This document shows, piece after piece, positions 42,774 through 51,933 of a stretch of DNA of 64,000 bases. Origin of the DNA: RSA11 sp965652565 (GTDB taxonomy: Bacteria > Actinomycetota > Thermoleophilia > Solirubrobacterales > 70-9); the NCBI GenBank assembly GCA_965652565.1, contig CBFGWL010000005.1, positions 7,075-71,074 on the forward strand. The letters are read 5' to 3'. How positions within the stretch are numbered: position 1 is the first letter of the stretch; every line of letters begins with the position of its first letter. A program made the position numbers and the translations under genes. The notes beneath the pieces are model-generated. The model was not told where the DNA came from and made no database searches. It saw nothing but the letters and a program-made list of their open reading frames with translations.

Positions 42774-44348
42774 TCAGGGCTTGCAGCTGCGCCGCAGGCG
42801 CTCGTAGCGGATGCGGTAGTCGAGCTTCTCGGTGACGAGCCCGCGCGCGAACTTTCCGCGGATCGTCTCCGCGCGCTCGAGGCACGGCCCGCACTCGCGG
42901 CGCAACCGGGCGATCCGCGGCTTGAGCTTCCGGCGCTCGGCCTTGCTCGCGCCGCGCATCAGGGCGCGGGCGACCGCGATGCGGCGCTGGCACGGCAGGC
43001 AATGGCGCTCCACGCGCTCGGCCGTGCGCTCCAGGCGCTTGCGGGCCGCGCCCTTCGCGTTCCGTGCCTTGCGTGCCAGCTGGAGGACCCGCTTCACGCA
43101 CTTGGCGATTTTGATCCGCTCGCGTACGGGCGCGCAGCCACCGTAGGGGTCGCTCGGCCTGAAGCGGCCGGCGAACGCGCAGTAGGCGGGCTTGGGGGTG
43201 AGCGGATCCCAGTCCGCGATCAGCCCGAACCCGAAGGCCTTGTCGCTTGGCGGCAGCTCGATCCGATCGCGCAGCGTGTGGACCACGAACGCCCGCACAT
43301 CGCGCATCGTCATGGTCTTGCGATAGGCGCGCACCAGGGAGCGAGCCTGGACCTTGGGGGTCACGCGGCGGCCGGCCGAGGTGGAGAGCCCGAACTCGCT
43401 GATCCACAAGGGGCGCTTGCGCGTGTCGTAGCGGTTGCGCATGCGCCGCACGTCGCGCATCACCGCGCCCAGGAGCGAGCCCGCGCGGTAGCGGTTCTCC
43501 TGCGAGGAGTGGTGGAAGCTGAGCGCGTCGAGATGGCCGCGCAGGCTCGGCTTGGCTCGATACGCGCGCCCGAGGAACTGGTCCGCCGCGAACCGGATCA
43601 CCTTGCCGTCCGGCCCGCGCACGGTCTGCTGCGTGGGCGCCAGCGCGCCCGCGAGGACCAGGATGCCGGGGTTCTCCGCCTTGATCGCGTTGTACGCCGT
43701 CTTGACGAGCCGCGCGTAGAAGCGCGGCTGCGGCCGCGGCTTGTAGAAGCTGGTCAGGTTCGGTTCGTTCCAGATCTCGATCGCCACCGACTCCGGAAAG
43801 CGGCTGGCCACCTCGGCGGCGAACTCCGCCCACTCGTCGAGCATCCCGGGGCGGGGCGGGTACTCGCAACCGCGGATGTCGCTGCCGGGGATCGGCACGC
43901 AGTCCTGGGGTAGCCCCTCCTCGCGCGCCCACGGGGGCGCCGTGGCGATCGTGATCAGCGGCTTGATGCCGGCCGCGACCAGGGCGTCGTAAGCGTTCTC
44001 GACGCGCTGCCACTCCGCGGGATCCCACTCGTCGCGCTGCGGCTCGACGAAGTGCCAATCGATCGTGAACCGGAAGATCTCGGCGCCCGCGCCGGCGGCG
44101 ATCTCGGCGACCTGCTCGGGCGTCCACTCGCCGGGCCCGTGACTGATGATGAAGTTGTCGTGGATCCCGAAGAGCCGGTTGCCCGGGGGAGGGACGGGGA
44201 CGACCGCGCGCTCGCGCCCGCCCGGGTTGGGCGCGTCGATGTAGATGGGCCGCGCCTGCGCGGAGTCGGCGGCGAGCACGCAGGCGCACGCGACGGTCGC
44301 CGCGATCAACCCCAACGCGAAGCCCATCCCTAGGTTCCCCGCCCGCAT
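42774..44348 (-). CDS. Secreted clan GH-A glycoside hydrolase-like protein with Cys-rich tail (paralogue B)
   Basis: The 524-residue protein starts at ATG 44348, with TACGTT (44358-44363) 9 nt upstream. A signal peptide (FALGLIAATVACACVLAADS) is followed by the conserved APNPGGRERAVVPVPPPGN, as in paralogues A and C. The barrel has VAIEIWNEPNL (acid/base) and LWISEFGLST (nucleophile). After KPAYCAFAGR comes the basic helical tail with HCLPCQRR and ECGPCLER. The paralogues share the KPRP.P..YA stretch and the VFHTL/VVHTL..DRIELP segment. It is divergent from uvrC, and the two genes' -10 boxes are ~65 nt apart. Confidence 0.8.
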   Translation of the reverse strand: MRAGNLGMGFALGLIAATVACACVLAADSAQARPIYIDAPNPGGRERAVVPVPPPGNRLFGIHDNFIISHGPGEWTPEQVAEIAAGAGAEIFRFTIDWHFVEPQRDEWDPAEWQRVENAYDALVAAGIKPLITIATAPPWAREEGLPQDCVPIPGSDIRGCEYPPRPGMLDEWAEFAAEVASRFPESVAIEIWNEPNLTSFYKPRPQPRFYARLVKTAYNAIKAENPGILVLAGALAPTQQTVRGPDGKVIRFAADQFLGRAYRAKPSLRGHLDALSFHHSSQENRYRAGSLLGAVMRDVRRMRNRYDTRKRPLWISEFGLSTSAGRRVTPKVQARSLVRAYRKTMTMRDVRAFVVHTLRDRIELPPSDKAFGFGLIADWDPLTPKPAYCAFAGRFRPSDPYGGCAPVRERIKIAKCVKRVLQLARKARNAKGAARKRLERTAERVERHCLPCQRRIAVARALMRGASKAERRKLKPRIARLRRECGPCLERAETIRGKFARGLVTEKLDYRIRYERLRRSCKP

Positions 44349-44357
44349 CAGTGGGAC

Positions 44358-44363
44358 AACGTA
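44358..44363 (-). promoter_or_regulatory. -10 hexamer TACGTT of glycosidase paralogue B
   Basis: TACGTT on the minus strand, 9 nt before ATG 44348. It decides this start over upstream in-frame codons (as far as 44549) that overlap uvrC. Confidence 0.5.
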
Positions 44364-44426
44364 GCGCGCCGGTGTGGCCCACCGCAAACGCCATCCGGCG
44401 CCCGCATCCGCCCGAGACGGTATGCC

Positions 44427-44432
44427 TAACCT
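44427..44432 (+). promoter_or_regulatory. -10 hexamer TAACCT of uvrC
   Basis: TAACCT lies 7 nt before GTG 44440 and thereby favours that start over ATG 44374 or ATG 44422, which would put 6-22 extra residues unlike UvrC at the N-terminus. Confidence 0.5.
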
Positions 44433-44439
44433 TGAAGGG

Positions 44440-46329
44440 GTGAGCACGATCGAGCCCAGTTCCGAGCTCTCGCGGGCGGCCGGGGGTGATCTGACGGCGC
44501 AGCGCCGGGCGTTGCCCGACGAGCCGGGCGTGTACATCTTCCGCGACAAGGAGGGGAAGGTGCTCTACGTCGGCAAGGCGCGCTCGATCCGTAAGCGCGT
44601 CGGCGGCCACTTCTCCGGTAAGACCCGCAGCCTCGCGATGACGACCCAGGTCGACTCGATCGAGTTCCTCGTCACCGCCACGGAGGCCGACGCCCTCCTC
44701 GCCGAACAACAGTTCATCAAGCGCTACCGGCCGATCTTCAACATCCGGCTGCGCGACGACAAGTCGTACCCCTACATCGGGATCAGCCTCGATGAGGAGT
44801 TCCCGCGCGTGTACTTCACGCGCGAGCGCCACCGCTCCGGCCGGGTGTACTTCGGCCCCTACTCGAACGCGAAGCGCACGCGCGAGACGCTCGAGCTCCT
44901 GGGCAAGCTGTTCCAGTACCGCACGTGCGACGGCCCGGAGCCCGGCCGGCGCTCCGGAGTGCCGTGCCTCGACTACTACATCAAGCGCTGCCAGGCGCCC
45001 TGCGTCGGCTACATCGATCGCGAGGAGTACCGCCGCAACATCGAGGCGATCGTGGGCTTCCTCTCCGGGCGCTACCGCGACGTGGAGCGCGACCTCGAGC
45101 GGAAGATGGCCGAGGCGGCGCGCCGCGAGGAGTTCGAGGCGGCGGCGGTCTACCGCGACCGCCTGGAGGCCGTGCGCTCGCTCATGCAGCGGCGCAGCGT
45201 GGCGGGGGAGTCGCTCGACACGGCGGACGTGATCGCGGTCGCGATCGACGGCACGACCGCGAACGCCCAGGTCTTCCAGGTGCGTGACGGGATCCTCGCG
45301 GAGCGGCAGAGCTTCTACATGTCGAACGAGGCCGAGCGCGATGAGGGCGAGGTGACCGAGGAGTTCATCGCCCAGTACTACTCGGCCGCGCCCGCGATCC
45401 CCAAGCTGATCGTCGTCGGGGAGGCGGTGCGCGAGCGCGCCGAGCTGCTCGAGCAGGCGCTCGCCAGCCGCCGCGGCGGGCCCGTGGAGGTACGGGTCGC
45501 CGAGCGTGGCGACAAGCGCCGGATCCGCGAGCTCGCGGAACGCAATGCGAAGCTCGCGCTTGGGCAGGACCGCCTGCGCCGCGAACGCCGGCGCGCGGCG
45601 CGCGTGGACGCGGTCGCCGCCCTGGGCGAGGTCCTCGGGCTGGAATCGATGCCGATCCGGATCGAGGGATTCGACATCTCGAACATCGGCGGCGAGCACA
45701 CGGTCGCCTCAATGGTGGTGTTTGAGGGCGGGGCGCCCAAGAAGGCGCACTACCGCCGCTTCCGGATCCGGGGCGACCGGAGCAAGGGCCCCGACGACTT
45801 CGCCTCGATGGAGGAGGTGCTCTCGCGCCGCCTCGCGCGGCTCATCGAGCAGGGCGACCGCTCGCCGCACGACGCCGAGCTCGACGAGAGCTTCGCCGCC
45901 GTGCCGGATCTGATCGTGATCGACGGCGGCAAGGGCCAGCTCGGCGCAGCCGTGCGCGCCCTGCGCGACCGTGGCATCGCCGTGATCTCGCTGGCCAAGC
46001 GGCTGGAGGAGGTCTACGTGCCGGGACGCTCGGATCCCGTGCCGATCCCGCGCGACTCCGACGCCCTGCGCCTGCTCCAGCGGGTGCGCGACGAGGCGCA
46101 CCGCTTCGCGCTCGACTTCCACCGCAACCGCCGGGACACCGCGATGACCCACTCACTGCTCGACGAGCTGCGCGGCGTCGGCCCGGTGCGCAAGCGGGCG
46201 CTGCTCCAGCACTTCGGGTCGCCTGAGCGGATCGTCAACGCGAGCCGCGAGGAGCTCGCGGGCGTCCCGGGGATCCCGAGTAAGCTCGCCAGCGAGATCC
46301 ACCGCCAGTTGCACAAGGCCGGGCGATGA
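44440..46329 (+). CDS. uvrC: Excinuclease ABC subunit C
   Basis: UvrC makes both incisions around lesions marked by UvrA/UvrB in nucleotide excision repair. From GTG 44440 the protein has 629 residues. Features in order: the GIY-YIG nuclease domain (EPGVYIFRDKEG, LYVGKARSIRKRV), a Cys-containing segment (CLDYYIKRCQAPCVGYI), the UVR domain that contacts UvrB (REEFEAAAVYRDRLEAV), the RNase H-like 5' nuclease (IEGFDISNIGGEHTVASMVV, VIDGGKGQL) and the C-terminal helix-hairpin-helix pair. rapZ starts 4 nt before its end (ATGA). Confidence 0.96.
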   Translation: MSTIEPSSELSRAAGGDLTAQRRALPDEPGVYIFRDKEGKVLYVGKARSIRKRVGGHFSGKTRSLAMTTQVDSIEFLVTATEADALLAEQQFIKRYRPIFNIRLRDDKSYPYIGISLDEEFPRVYFTRERHRSGRVYFGPYSNAKRTRETLELLGKLFQYRTCDGPEPGRRSGVPCLDYYIKRCQAPCVGYIDREEYRRNIEAIVGFLSGRYRDVERDLERKMAEAARREEFEAAAVYRDRLEAVRSLMQRRSVAGESLDTADVIAVAIDGTTANAQVFQVRDGILAERQSFYMSNEAERDEGEVTEEFIAQYYSAAPAIPKLIVVGEAVRERAELLEQALASRRGGPVEVRVAERGDKRRIRELAERNAKLALGQDRLRRERRRAARVDAVAALGEVLGLESMPIRIEGFDISNIGGEHTVASMVVFEGGAPKKAHYRRFRIRGDRSKGPDDFASMEEVLSRRLARLIEQGDRSPHDAELDESFAAVPDLIVIDGGKGQLGAAVRALRDRGIAVISLAKRLEEVYVPGRSDPVPIPRDSDALRLLQRVRDEAHRFALDFHRNRRDTAMTHSLLDELRGVGPVRKRALLQHFGSPERIVNASREELAGVPGIPSKLASEIHRQLHKAGR

Positions 46330-47225
46330 GCGCCGTGAACCCGCAGGTGATGGCAGCCCAGAACGTCGAGCTCTACGTCATCACCGGGTATTCCGGGGCC
46401 GGCAAAACCGAGGCGATCGCGGCCTTCGAGGACTCCGGCTACTTCTGCGTCGACAACCTGCCGCCTCGAATGATCAGGGCGCTGGGCGAGCTGTTCGCGC
46501 ACGAGGGCAGCGGCGTGCGGCGCGCTGCGGTCGTCTCGGATGTGCGCGGCGGCAAGTACTTCGACGAGCTCGAGGCGGTGCTGGGCGAGCTCCGCTCCGA
46601 GGGCCTCGACCCCACCGTCCTCTTCCTCGAGGCCGACGACGAGGCGCTCCTGCGCCGCTTCAAGGCGACGCGTAGGCGCCACCCGATGGCGCCCGAAGGC
46701 CGCGTGACCGACGGCATCCGCGCGGAGCGAGCGGTGCTCGCGCCGCTGCGGGAGCGCGCCGACGTCGTGATCGACACGAGCGAGCTCACCGGCGGCGGGC
46801 TGCGCCGCAAGATCGCCACCGAGCTGCTCGCGCCGGGCACCACGAGCAAGCTCTCCGTGACCATCCTGACGTTCGGTTTCAAGCACGGCCCGCCCCGCGA
46901 CGCCGACCTCGTCTTCGACGTGCGCTTCCTGCCCAACCCCCACTACCAGGAGGACCTGCGCCCGCTGACGGGCCTCGACCAGCGGGTCATCGAACACGTC
47001 GAGACCGGCGAGGTCGCGCGCGAGTTCTACGACCGGCTCTTCCCGCTGCTCGATTACCTCCTGCCGGCGTACGTCGGGGAGGGCAAGACGCACCTGACGA
47101 TCGCGGTCGGCTGCACGGGCGGCCGCCACCGGTCGATCACGGTCGCGGGGCGGATCGCCCAGCACCTCACGGGCATGCCCGACGTGGCCGTACGCGTCGT
47201 CCACCGCGACGCCGAGCTCGACTAG
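46326..47225 (+). CDS. rapZ: RNase adaptor / nucleotide-binding protein RapZ (YvcJ)
   Basis: RapZ is a P-loop GTP/ATPase: in Escherichia coli it directs RNase E to small RNAs, and in Gram-positive bacteria YvcJ has a less clear metabolic role. The 299-residue protein has Walker A ITGYSGAGKTEA, GYFCVDNLPPRMI, FLEADDEALLRRF, RRRHPM and the C-terminal IGCTGGRHRS-like motif (AVGCTGGRHRSITVA). In most actinobacteria uvrC-rapZ is followed by yvcK, whiA, gap, pgk and tpi. Here yvcK and whiA are missing; two glycosidases, an ABC exporter and a VOC gene stand between rapZ and gap. It is convergent with paralogue C, with 9 nt between. Confidence 0.94.
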   Translation: MSAVNPQVMAAQNVELYVITGYSGAGKTEAIAAFEDSGYFCVDNLPPRMIRALGELFAHEGSGVRRAAVVSDVRGGKYFDELEAVLGELRSEGLDPTVLFLEADDEALLRRFKATRRRHPMAPEGRVTDGIRAERAVLAPLRERADVVIDTSELTGGGLRRKIATELLAPGTTSKLSVTILTFGFKHGPPRDADLVFDVRFLPNPHYQEDLRPLTGLDQRVIEHVETGEVAREFYDRLFPLLDYLLPAYVGEGKTHLTIAVGCTGGRHRSITVAGRIAQHLTGMPDVAVRVVHRDAELD

Positions 47226-47234
47226 CGGCGGAGA

Positions 47235-48890
47235 TCAGCGCTTGCGGGGCCGCCCCGTGCAGCCCACGCGTACCTTGTGGTGCCGCTCGAGCTTGCGCGC
47301 CGCCACCACGGGCTTCGCGCCCACGGCCGTGCGCTGGAGGGTGCGCAGGCGTTTGCGGCAATTGCGCGAGCGCGAGCGGATCGCCTTGATGCGCTCGTTG
47401 ACCCGCGCGCGCTTTGCGGGTGCCGAGAGCTGCCGGCGCTTGCGCTTGAGCTTCGCGACGCGCCGCTCAGCCGGCACGCAGCGCCGGGTGAAGATGCGGT
47501 GCCTGCGCTTGGCGGCAGCCTTCTGGCCGGCGGCCATCGTCGCGAGCATGCCGCCCAGGCGCATGAGTTTCTTGTCGCAGCTCGCGGGGGTTCCGGGGCC
47601 GCCCGGGCCGCCCGGGTCGCCGGGATCACCCGGATCACCCGGCCCGCCGGGGTCGTCCGGGATCCCCGGCCCGTCCGGATCGCCCGGGTCGTCGGTGTAG
47701 CGCGGGCAGCCGCCGAAGGGGGTGCCCCCGGGAACGCGCCCGGCGAATGCGCAGAAGGCGAGCTTGGGCGCCCACGGTTGCCACGAGCGGATCAGGCCGT
47801 AGCCGCGGTTGAAGTCGCCCGCCGGCAGCTCGACGCGATCGGCCAGGGTGTGGATCACGATCGCCTCGGCATCGGGCATCGTCATCACCCTTCGGTATTG
47901 CCGGAAGAGGCCCACCGCTTGCTCGAGCTCGTTGACGCGCTCCGCACCCTCGGTGGTCAGGCCGGTCTCGGTCAGCCAGATCGGCTTGTCCGCGTCGCCC
48001 CACTTGTCGCGGATCGAGCGCACGTCCCACCAGAATTTCGCCCACTCGGACTCCGCGCCGTACTCGAGGCGCTGGATGACGCTGTGGAAGCTGAGTGCGT
48101 CGAAGTGACCCTTGATGCTCGGGTTCGCGCCGTACGCGGCATCGAGGAAGGTCCGCAGCGGCATCTTCACGATCCCGTTGAGCAGGTCCCCCTCGGTGGT
48201 CTGGGTCGGCGCGAGCGCGCCCACCACGACCTTCATGCTGGGGTTCGCGATCTTGATGCCGTAGTACGCCGCCCGCACCATCTGCGCGTAGCGCCAGGGG
48301 TTGGGATTGGGCTTGAAGAAGCCCTTGAGGTTCGGCTCGTTCCAGATCTCGATCGCCGCGGAGTTCGGGAAGCGGCGGGCGACCTCACCGGCGAACTCCG
48401 CCCACTCCTCGTCCATCCATTCGGCGGGCGGGTACTCGCAGCCGCGGCGCTTGCCGCAGGCCGCGTAGATCGGGTTGCGCGCCCACGGCGGCGTCGAAGC
48501 GATCGTGATCAGCGGCCGGATCCCCCGCGCGATGAGGGCGTCGTACAACCGCTGGTAGCGCGCCCACCAGTTCTCGTCCCAGTGGTCGCGGGACGGCTCG
48601 ACGTTCCACCAGTCGAGCGTGAAGCGCAGCAGGTTCGCGCCCCCACCCGCCGCGACCTGGGCGAGCTGGTTTGCGCTCCAGCCGTGCGTGGGCTGTTCGG
48701 CGGTGGATTCGTGGACGCCGAGGAACTTCCCCTGCGGAGGGGGTACCGGCACGGCCGCGTTCTCGTTGCCGCCCGGGTCCGGGGCGCCGGGATACGGACC
48801 CGCGTTCGCGTGCGCCGCGAGCGCGAGCGCCGCCAGAGCACTGGCGATCGCGAACGCGACGGCTCGGCCGAACCGGCGTGAGGCACCCAT
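47235..48890 (-). CDS. Secreted clan GH-A glycoside hydrolase-like protein with collagen-like linker (paralogue C)
   Basis: The 551-residue protein has a signal peptide (AVAFAIASALAALALAAHANA). The barrel has IEIWNEPNL and IWLTETGLTT as acid/base and nucleophile motifs. KLAFCAFAGRV ends the catalytic part. A striking linker follows: G-D/P-P triplets (DPGDPDGPGIPDDPGG and repeats, bases ~47590-47700), then the basic helical tail (RRCVPAERR...NCRKRLRTL...VGCTGRPRKR). That tail keeps the fold pattern of paralogues A and B but has lost some of the paired Cys. The ATG start at 48890 has TACGGT (48901-48906) 10 nt upstream. It is convergent with rapZ. Confidence 0.8.
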   Translation of the reverse strand: MGASRRFGRAVAFAIASALAALALAAHANAGPYPGAPDPGGNENAAVPVPPPQGKFLGVHESTAEQPTHGWSANQLAQVAAGGGANLLRFTLDWWNVEPSRDHWDENWWARYQRLYDALIARGIRPLITIASTPPWARNPIYAACGKRRGCEYPPAEWMDEEWAEFAGEVARRFPNSAAIEIWNEPNLKGFFKPNPNPWRYAQMVRAAYYGIKIANPSMKVVVGALAPTQTTEGDLLNGIVKMPLRTFLDAAYGANPSIKGHFDALSFHSVIQRLEYGAESEWAKFWWDVRSIRDKWGDADKPIWLTETGLTTEGAERVNELEQAVGLFRQYRRVMTMPDAEAIVIHTLADRVELPAGDFNRGYGLIRSWQPWAPKLAFCAFAGRVPGGTPFGGCPRYTDDPGDPDGPGIPDDPGGPGDPGDPGDPGGPGGPGTPASCDKKLMRLGGMLATMAAGQKAAAKRRHRIFTRRCVPAERRVAKLKRKRRQLSAPAKRARVNERIKAIRSRSRNCRKRLRTLQRTAVGAKPVVAARKLERHHKVRVGCTGRPRKR

Positions 48891-48947
48891 CCCGCCGCGC
48901 ACCGTATACCGGTGCGTGGGCCGCCGCAACCGGCAACCGGATCGCGG

Positions 48948-50147
48948 TCAGCTCGTTGCGGGCGGGCAGTCGGCGCCGGGGTCGGCGCTCCTGCGCACCG
49001 CGCACACGACGGGCTTCGCGCTCACCCGCCCGTCGTCGTCCGGGGCGGTGAAGAACCCGAATCCGGTGCCCCCGGGGACGGAGCCCTGCGGGTCCACGAG
49101 CGTGTGGAAGAGCACGGCGTCCACGTCATCCGACGCGGCGAGCGTTTCGTAGACCGTTGCCATGTCGGCGGCCTGCTGTTCCGGGCTGACCTTGGGCACG
49201 AAGGCCCCGGACGCGGTGGTAGCGCCCACCTCGGTCACCCAGATCCGCATTCCGCCGGGAAGCAGCTCGCGACTGACCGCGAGCGCCGCGCTGAACTGAT
49301 CTCCCTCCTCGCCGATGCCGGCCACCGGGTACGCGTGGAGGCTGAGCCCGTCCATGTGATCGGCCGCACCGAGCTCCAGCATCCTGCTGAGGTACGTACG
49401 CAGGGACAGGTTGCCGTTGGGCTCGTCGGTCGGGTTGTTCGAGAGCGCGCCGCCGAGCACGGGCGCCCGCGGGTTGCCGTCCTTGACGCCCGCGTAGATC
49501 GCCTCGAGGACCGGCTCGTAGTCCTCCGGATCGGGGTCGTCCTTCCAATAAGACTTGAGATTCGGCTCGTTCCACGCCTCGAACGCGGCCGCGCCGGGGT
49601 ACCGGATGGCGGCGGCCTCCGCGAAGCGGCGCAGGGCGGGGAGGTGCTCGTCCTGCGGGGGGCGTACGCACGGGTCGGAGCACAGCCCGAAGGGCGCGGC
49701 CCAAGCGGGGATCCCGGTGATGTGCCAGTCGATGCGCACTCCGGCCTCCCGCGCGGCGCAGTAGATCTCGTCGTAGTACGAGAAGTCGAGCGTGCCCTGT
49801 TCGTCCTCGACCCGGCCCCAGTCCAGCGGGAGCCTCCATAGCGTGCCGCCGGCGTCGCGATAGAGGTCGAGGACGGTGTCGAGCTCGAGCTGCCCCGTCT
49901 CGTACGCGGCGTCGTTGAACCCGTACGGGAGGACGCCGGCGCTGCGCTCGATCAGCGGCTGGCCGTGGCGGGGCTCGACGCGGCGGTTCTCGGGGTTGCG
50001 GTCCTCCGCGTCCGGCTCGCAGGCCGGCGGGGCCGGCAGCGCGGCGACGATGTCGGAATCGCCGATCTCCCGGATCAGCGCAGCGGCCGCCAGGGCCGCG
50101 AGCCCGAGCACCACGATCGTCGGTATTACGTACCGGGCCCGCAACAT
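48948..50147 (-). CDS. Secreted or membrane-anchored GH-A-like glycosidase (paralogue D, divergent)
   Basis: The 399-residue protein has a single N-terminal hydrophobic helix (YVIPTIVVLGLAALAAAALI) acting as signal or anchor. The barrel carries AFEAWNEPNL (acid/base) and IWVTEVGATT (nucleophile), and LFHTLVDPQ parallels the paralogues. It lacks the basic Cys-rich tail and the PDPGG N-terminal motif, so it is the most distant member. ATG 50147 is the likely start; TACGGT (50152-50157) lies only 4 nt upstream. Its upstream region overlaps the promoter of the divergent ABC gene. Substrate unknown. Confidence 0.75.
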   Translation of the reverse strand: MLRARYVIPTIVVLGLAALAAAALIREIGDSDIVAALPAPPACEPDAEDRNPENRRVEPRHGQPLIERSAGVLPYGFNDAAYETGQLELDTVLDLYRDAGGTLWRLPLDWGRVEDEQGTLDFSYYDEIYCAAREAGVRIDWHITGIPAWAAPFGLCSDPCVRPPQDEHLPALRRFAEAAAIRYPGAAAFEAWNEPNLKSYWKDDPDPEDYEPVLEAIYAGVKDGNPRAPVLGGALSNNPTDEPNGNLSLRTYLSRMLELGAADHMDGLSLHAYPVAGIGEEGDQFSAALAVSRELLPGGMRIWVTEVGATTASGAFVPKVSPEQQAADMATVYETLAASDDVDAVLFHTLVDPQGSVPGGTGFGFFTAPDDDGRVSAKPVVCAVRRSADPGADCPPATS

Positions 50148-50170
50148 GCCGACCGTAGAATGCCCTACCC

Positions 50171-51088
50171 GTGGCGCAACCAGCGATTTCCGTGCGCGGG
50201 CTACGCAAGGCCTATGGCCCGGTCGAGGCCGTACGCGGCATCGACCTCGAGGTGCGGTCTGGCGAGATCTTCGCCTTTCTCGGCCCCAACGGGGCGGGCA
50301 AGACGACAACCGTCGAGATCCTCGAGGGTTACCGCGACCGCAGCGCGGGCGAGGTGGGCGTCTTGGGCCAGGACCCGAGGACCGCCGACCGGACGTGGCG
50401 CGCACGCGTGGGGATCGTTCTGCAGGAGTGCCGCATGGAGCCGGTGCTCACCGTGCGTGAGACGCTCGAGCTCTACGCGGGGTACTACCCGAACCCGCGC
50501 CCGGTGGACGAGACGCTCGAGCTCGTCGGGCTGATCGACAAGGCGGACGCCCGCGCCGGCCACCTCTCCGGCGGCCAGCAGCGCCGCCTCGACGTCGGCC
50601 TCGCGCTCGTCGGCGACCCCGAGCTGCTCTTCCTCGACGAGCCCACTACTGGCTTCGACCCGGCCGCGCGCCGGCAGTTCTGGGACGTGATCGCGAACCT
50701 CGGGGAACTCGGCAAGACGGTTTTCCTCACGACCCACTACATGGACGAGGCGCAGCGCCTCGCCGACCGCGTGGCGGTGATCGCCCGGGGCGCGATCGTC
50801 GCCCAGGGCACCCCCGATGACCTCGGCGGGCGCGCCAACGGCGACCCGATGGTGCGGTTCCGGTTGCCCAAGGGAGTTCCGCACGATCAGCTGCCCGCCG
50901 ACGTCACGGCGGCGGCCGAGGCGCGCAACGGCGAGTTCGTGCTTCGGGGCGGCGATGTCGTGCGCCTGCTCAACTCGCTCACGGGCTGGGCGCTCGAGCG
51001 CGGGGTGGAGCTGGAGGGCCTCGAGGTGACGCGGCCGTCCCTCGAGGAGACCTACCTGCGGCTCGTCGGCGAGGAGGGACGCGCGTGA
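50171..51088 (+). CDS. ABC transporter ATP-binding protein (ABC-2 / drug-export type)
   Basis: The 305-residue ATPase has Walker A GPNGAGKTTT, the Q-loop (IVLQECRM), the signature LSGGQQRRLDVGLAL, Walker B LLFLDEPTTGFDP and the H-loop TTHYMDEAQ, all intact. The C-terminal ~80 residues resemble DrrA/CcmA-type regulatory tails. The GTG start lies 9 nt after TAGAAT (50156-50161). It overlaps the permease gene by 4 nt. With that permease it forms an ABC-2 exporter for a drug, lipid or polysaccharide; substrate unknown. Confidence 0.93.
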   Translation: MAQPAISVRGLRKAYGPVEAVRGIDLEVRSGEIFAFLGPNGAGKTTTVEILEGYRDRSAGEVGVLGQDPRTADRTWRARVGIVLQECRMEPVLTVRETLELYAGYYPNPRPVDETLELVGLIDKADARAGHLSGGQQRRLDVGLALVGDPELLFLDEPTTGFDPAARRQFWDVIANLGELGKTVFLTTHYMDEAQRLADRVAVIARGAIVAQGTPDDLGGRANGDPMVRFRLPKGVPHDQLPADVTAAAEARNGEFVLRGGDVVRLLNSLTGWALERGVELEGLEVTRPSLEETYLRLVGEEGRA

Positions 51089-51858
51089 GCGCCTCCGTGG
51101 GCCTCGTGTGGCACCAGCTGCGCTACGACGTGCTCGCGTTCTGGCGAAGCCCGGCGTCGGTCTTCTTCACGGTCCTGCTCCCGCTGATCTTCCTCGTGAT
51201 CTTCCAGGGGCTCTTCGGCGACGAGCGGATCGACGAGCTCGGCATCGACGTCTCGACCTACTACGTGCCGGGCATCCTGACGCTCGCGATCGCCTCGGCG
51301 ACCACGCAGAGCATGGCGATGAACCTGACGGTGGACCGCGAGAGCGGCCGCCTGAAGCGGGTGCGCGCCACACCGCTGCCTGCGTGGGCGTTCGTCGCGG
51401 GCCGCGTCGGCAACGCGTTCGTCACCTGCGTACTCATGGTCGTGCTGGTGACGGCGATGGGCGCGATCTTCTACGGGGTGGAGGTGCCCACGACCACGCT
51501 CCCGGCGTTGTTGGTCTCCTTGCTCGTCATCGCCTTCTCGTTCAGCTCGCTCGGGTTCGCGCTCGCCGCGCTCATCCCAAGCGAGGAGTCCGCGGCGCCG
51601 ATCGCGAACGTCGCGCTGCTGCCGCTGTACTTCGTCTCGGGCGTGTTCATCCCGGAGAGCGAGATCCCCGACGGGGTGCTCACGGTCGCCGATCTCTTTC
51701 CGGTCCGCCACGCCTTCGAGGCGCTGCTCACCGTGTTCGACCCCGCGACCACCGGTGCGGGGTTCGAGTGGGGCAACCTCGCGATCGTCGCGCTCTGGGG
51801 ACTCGCCGGCTTCGCGGTCGCGATGCGGGCGTTCCGCTGGTCGCCGCGGCGCTCCTGA
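51085..51858 (+). CDS. ABC-2 type transporter permease
   Basis: The 257-residue protein has about six membrane helices (SVFFTVLLPLIFLVIFQGLF, GRVGNAFVTCVLMVVLVTAM, LVSLLVIAFSFSSLGFALAA, ANVALLPLYFVSGVFIPESE, LAIVALWGLAGFAVAMRAF). It has the ABC-2 family pattern VDRESGRLKRVRATPLPAWA before the second helix and an LPLYFVSGVFIP-type motif. The GTG start overlaps the ATPase stop (GTGA), so subunit production is coupled. It is the membrane half of the exporter at 50171. Confidence 0.92.
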   Translation: MSASVGLVWHQLRYDVLAFWRSPASVFFTVLLPLIFLVIFQGLFGDERIDELGIDVSTYYVPGILTLAIASATTQSMAMNLTVDRESGRLKRVRATPLPAWAFVAGRVGNAFVTCVLMVVLVTAMGAIFYGVEVPTTTLPALLVSLLVIAFSFSSLGFALAALIPSEESAAPIANVALLPLYFVSGVFIPESEIPDGVLTVADLFPVRHAFEALLTVFDPATTGAGFEWGNLAIVALWGLAGFAVAMRAFRWSPRRS

Positions 51859-51933
51859 CTCACCCGCCATCCGGGGGGATGGCACCCGTCAGCGGTACCT
51901 AATCGCACGCCGCGCCCGGATAAGCTCGGAGCC

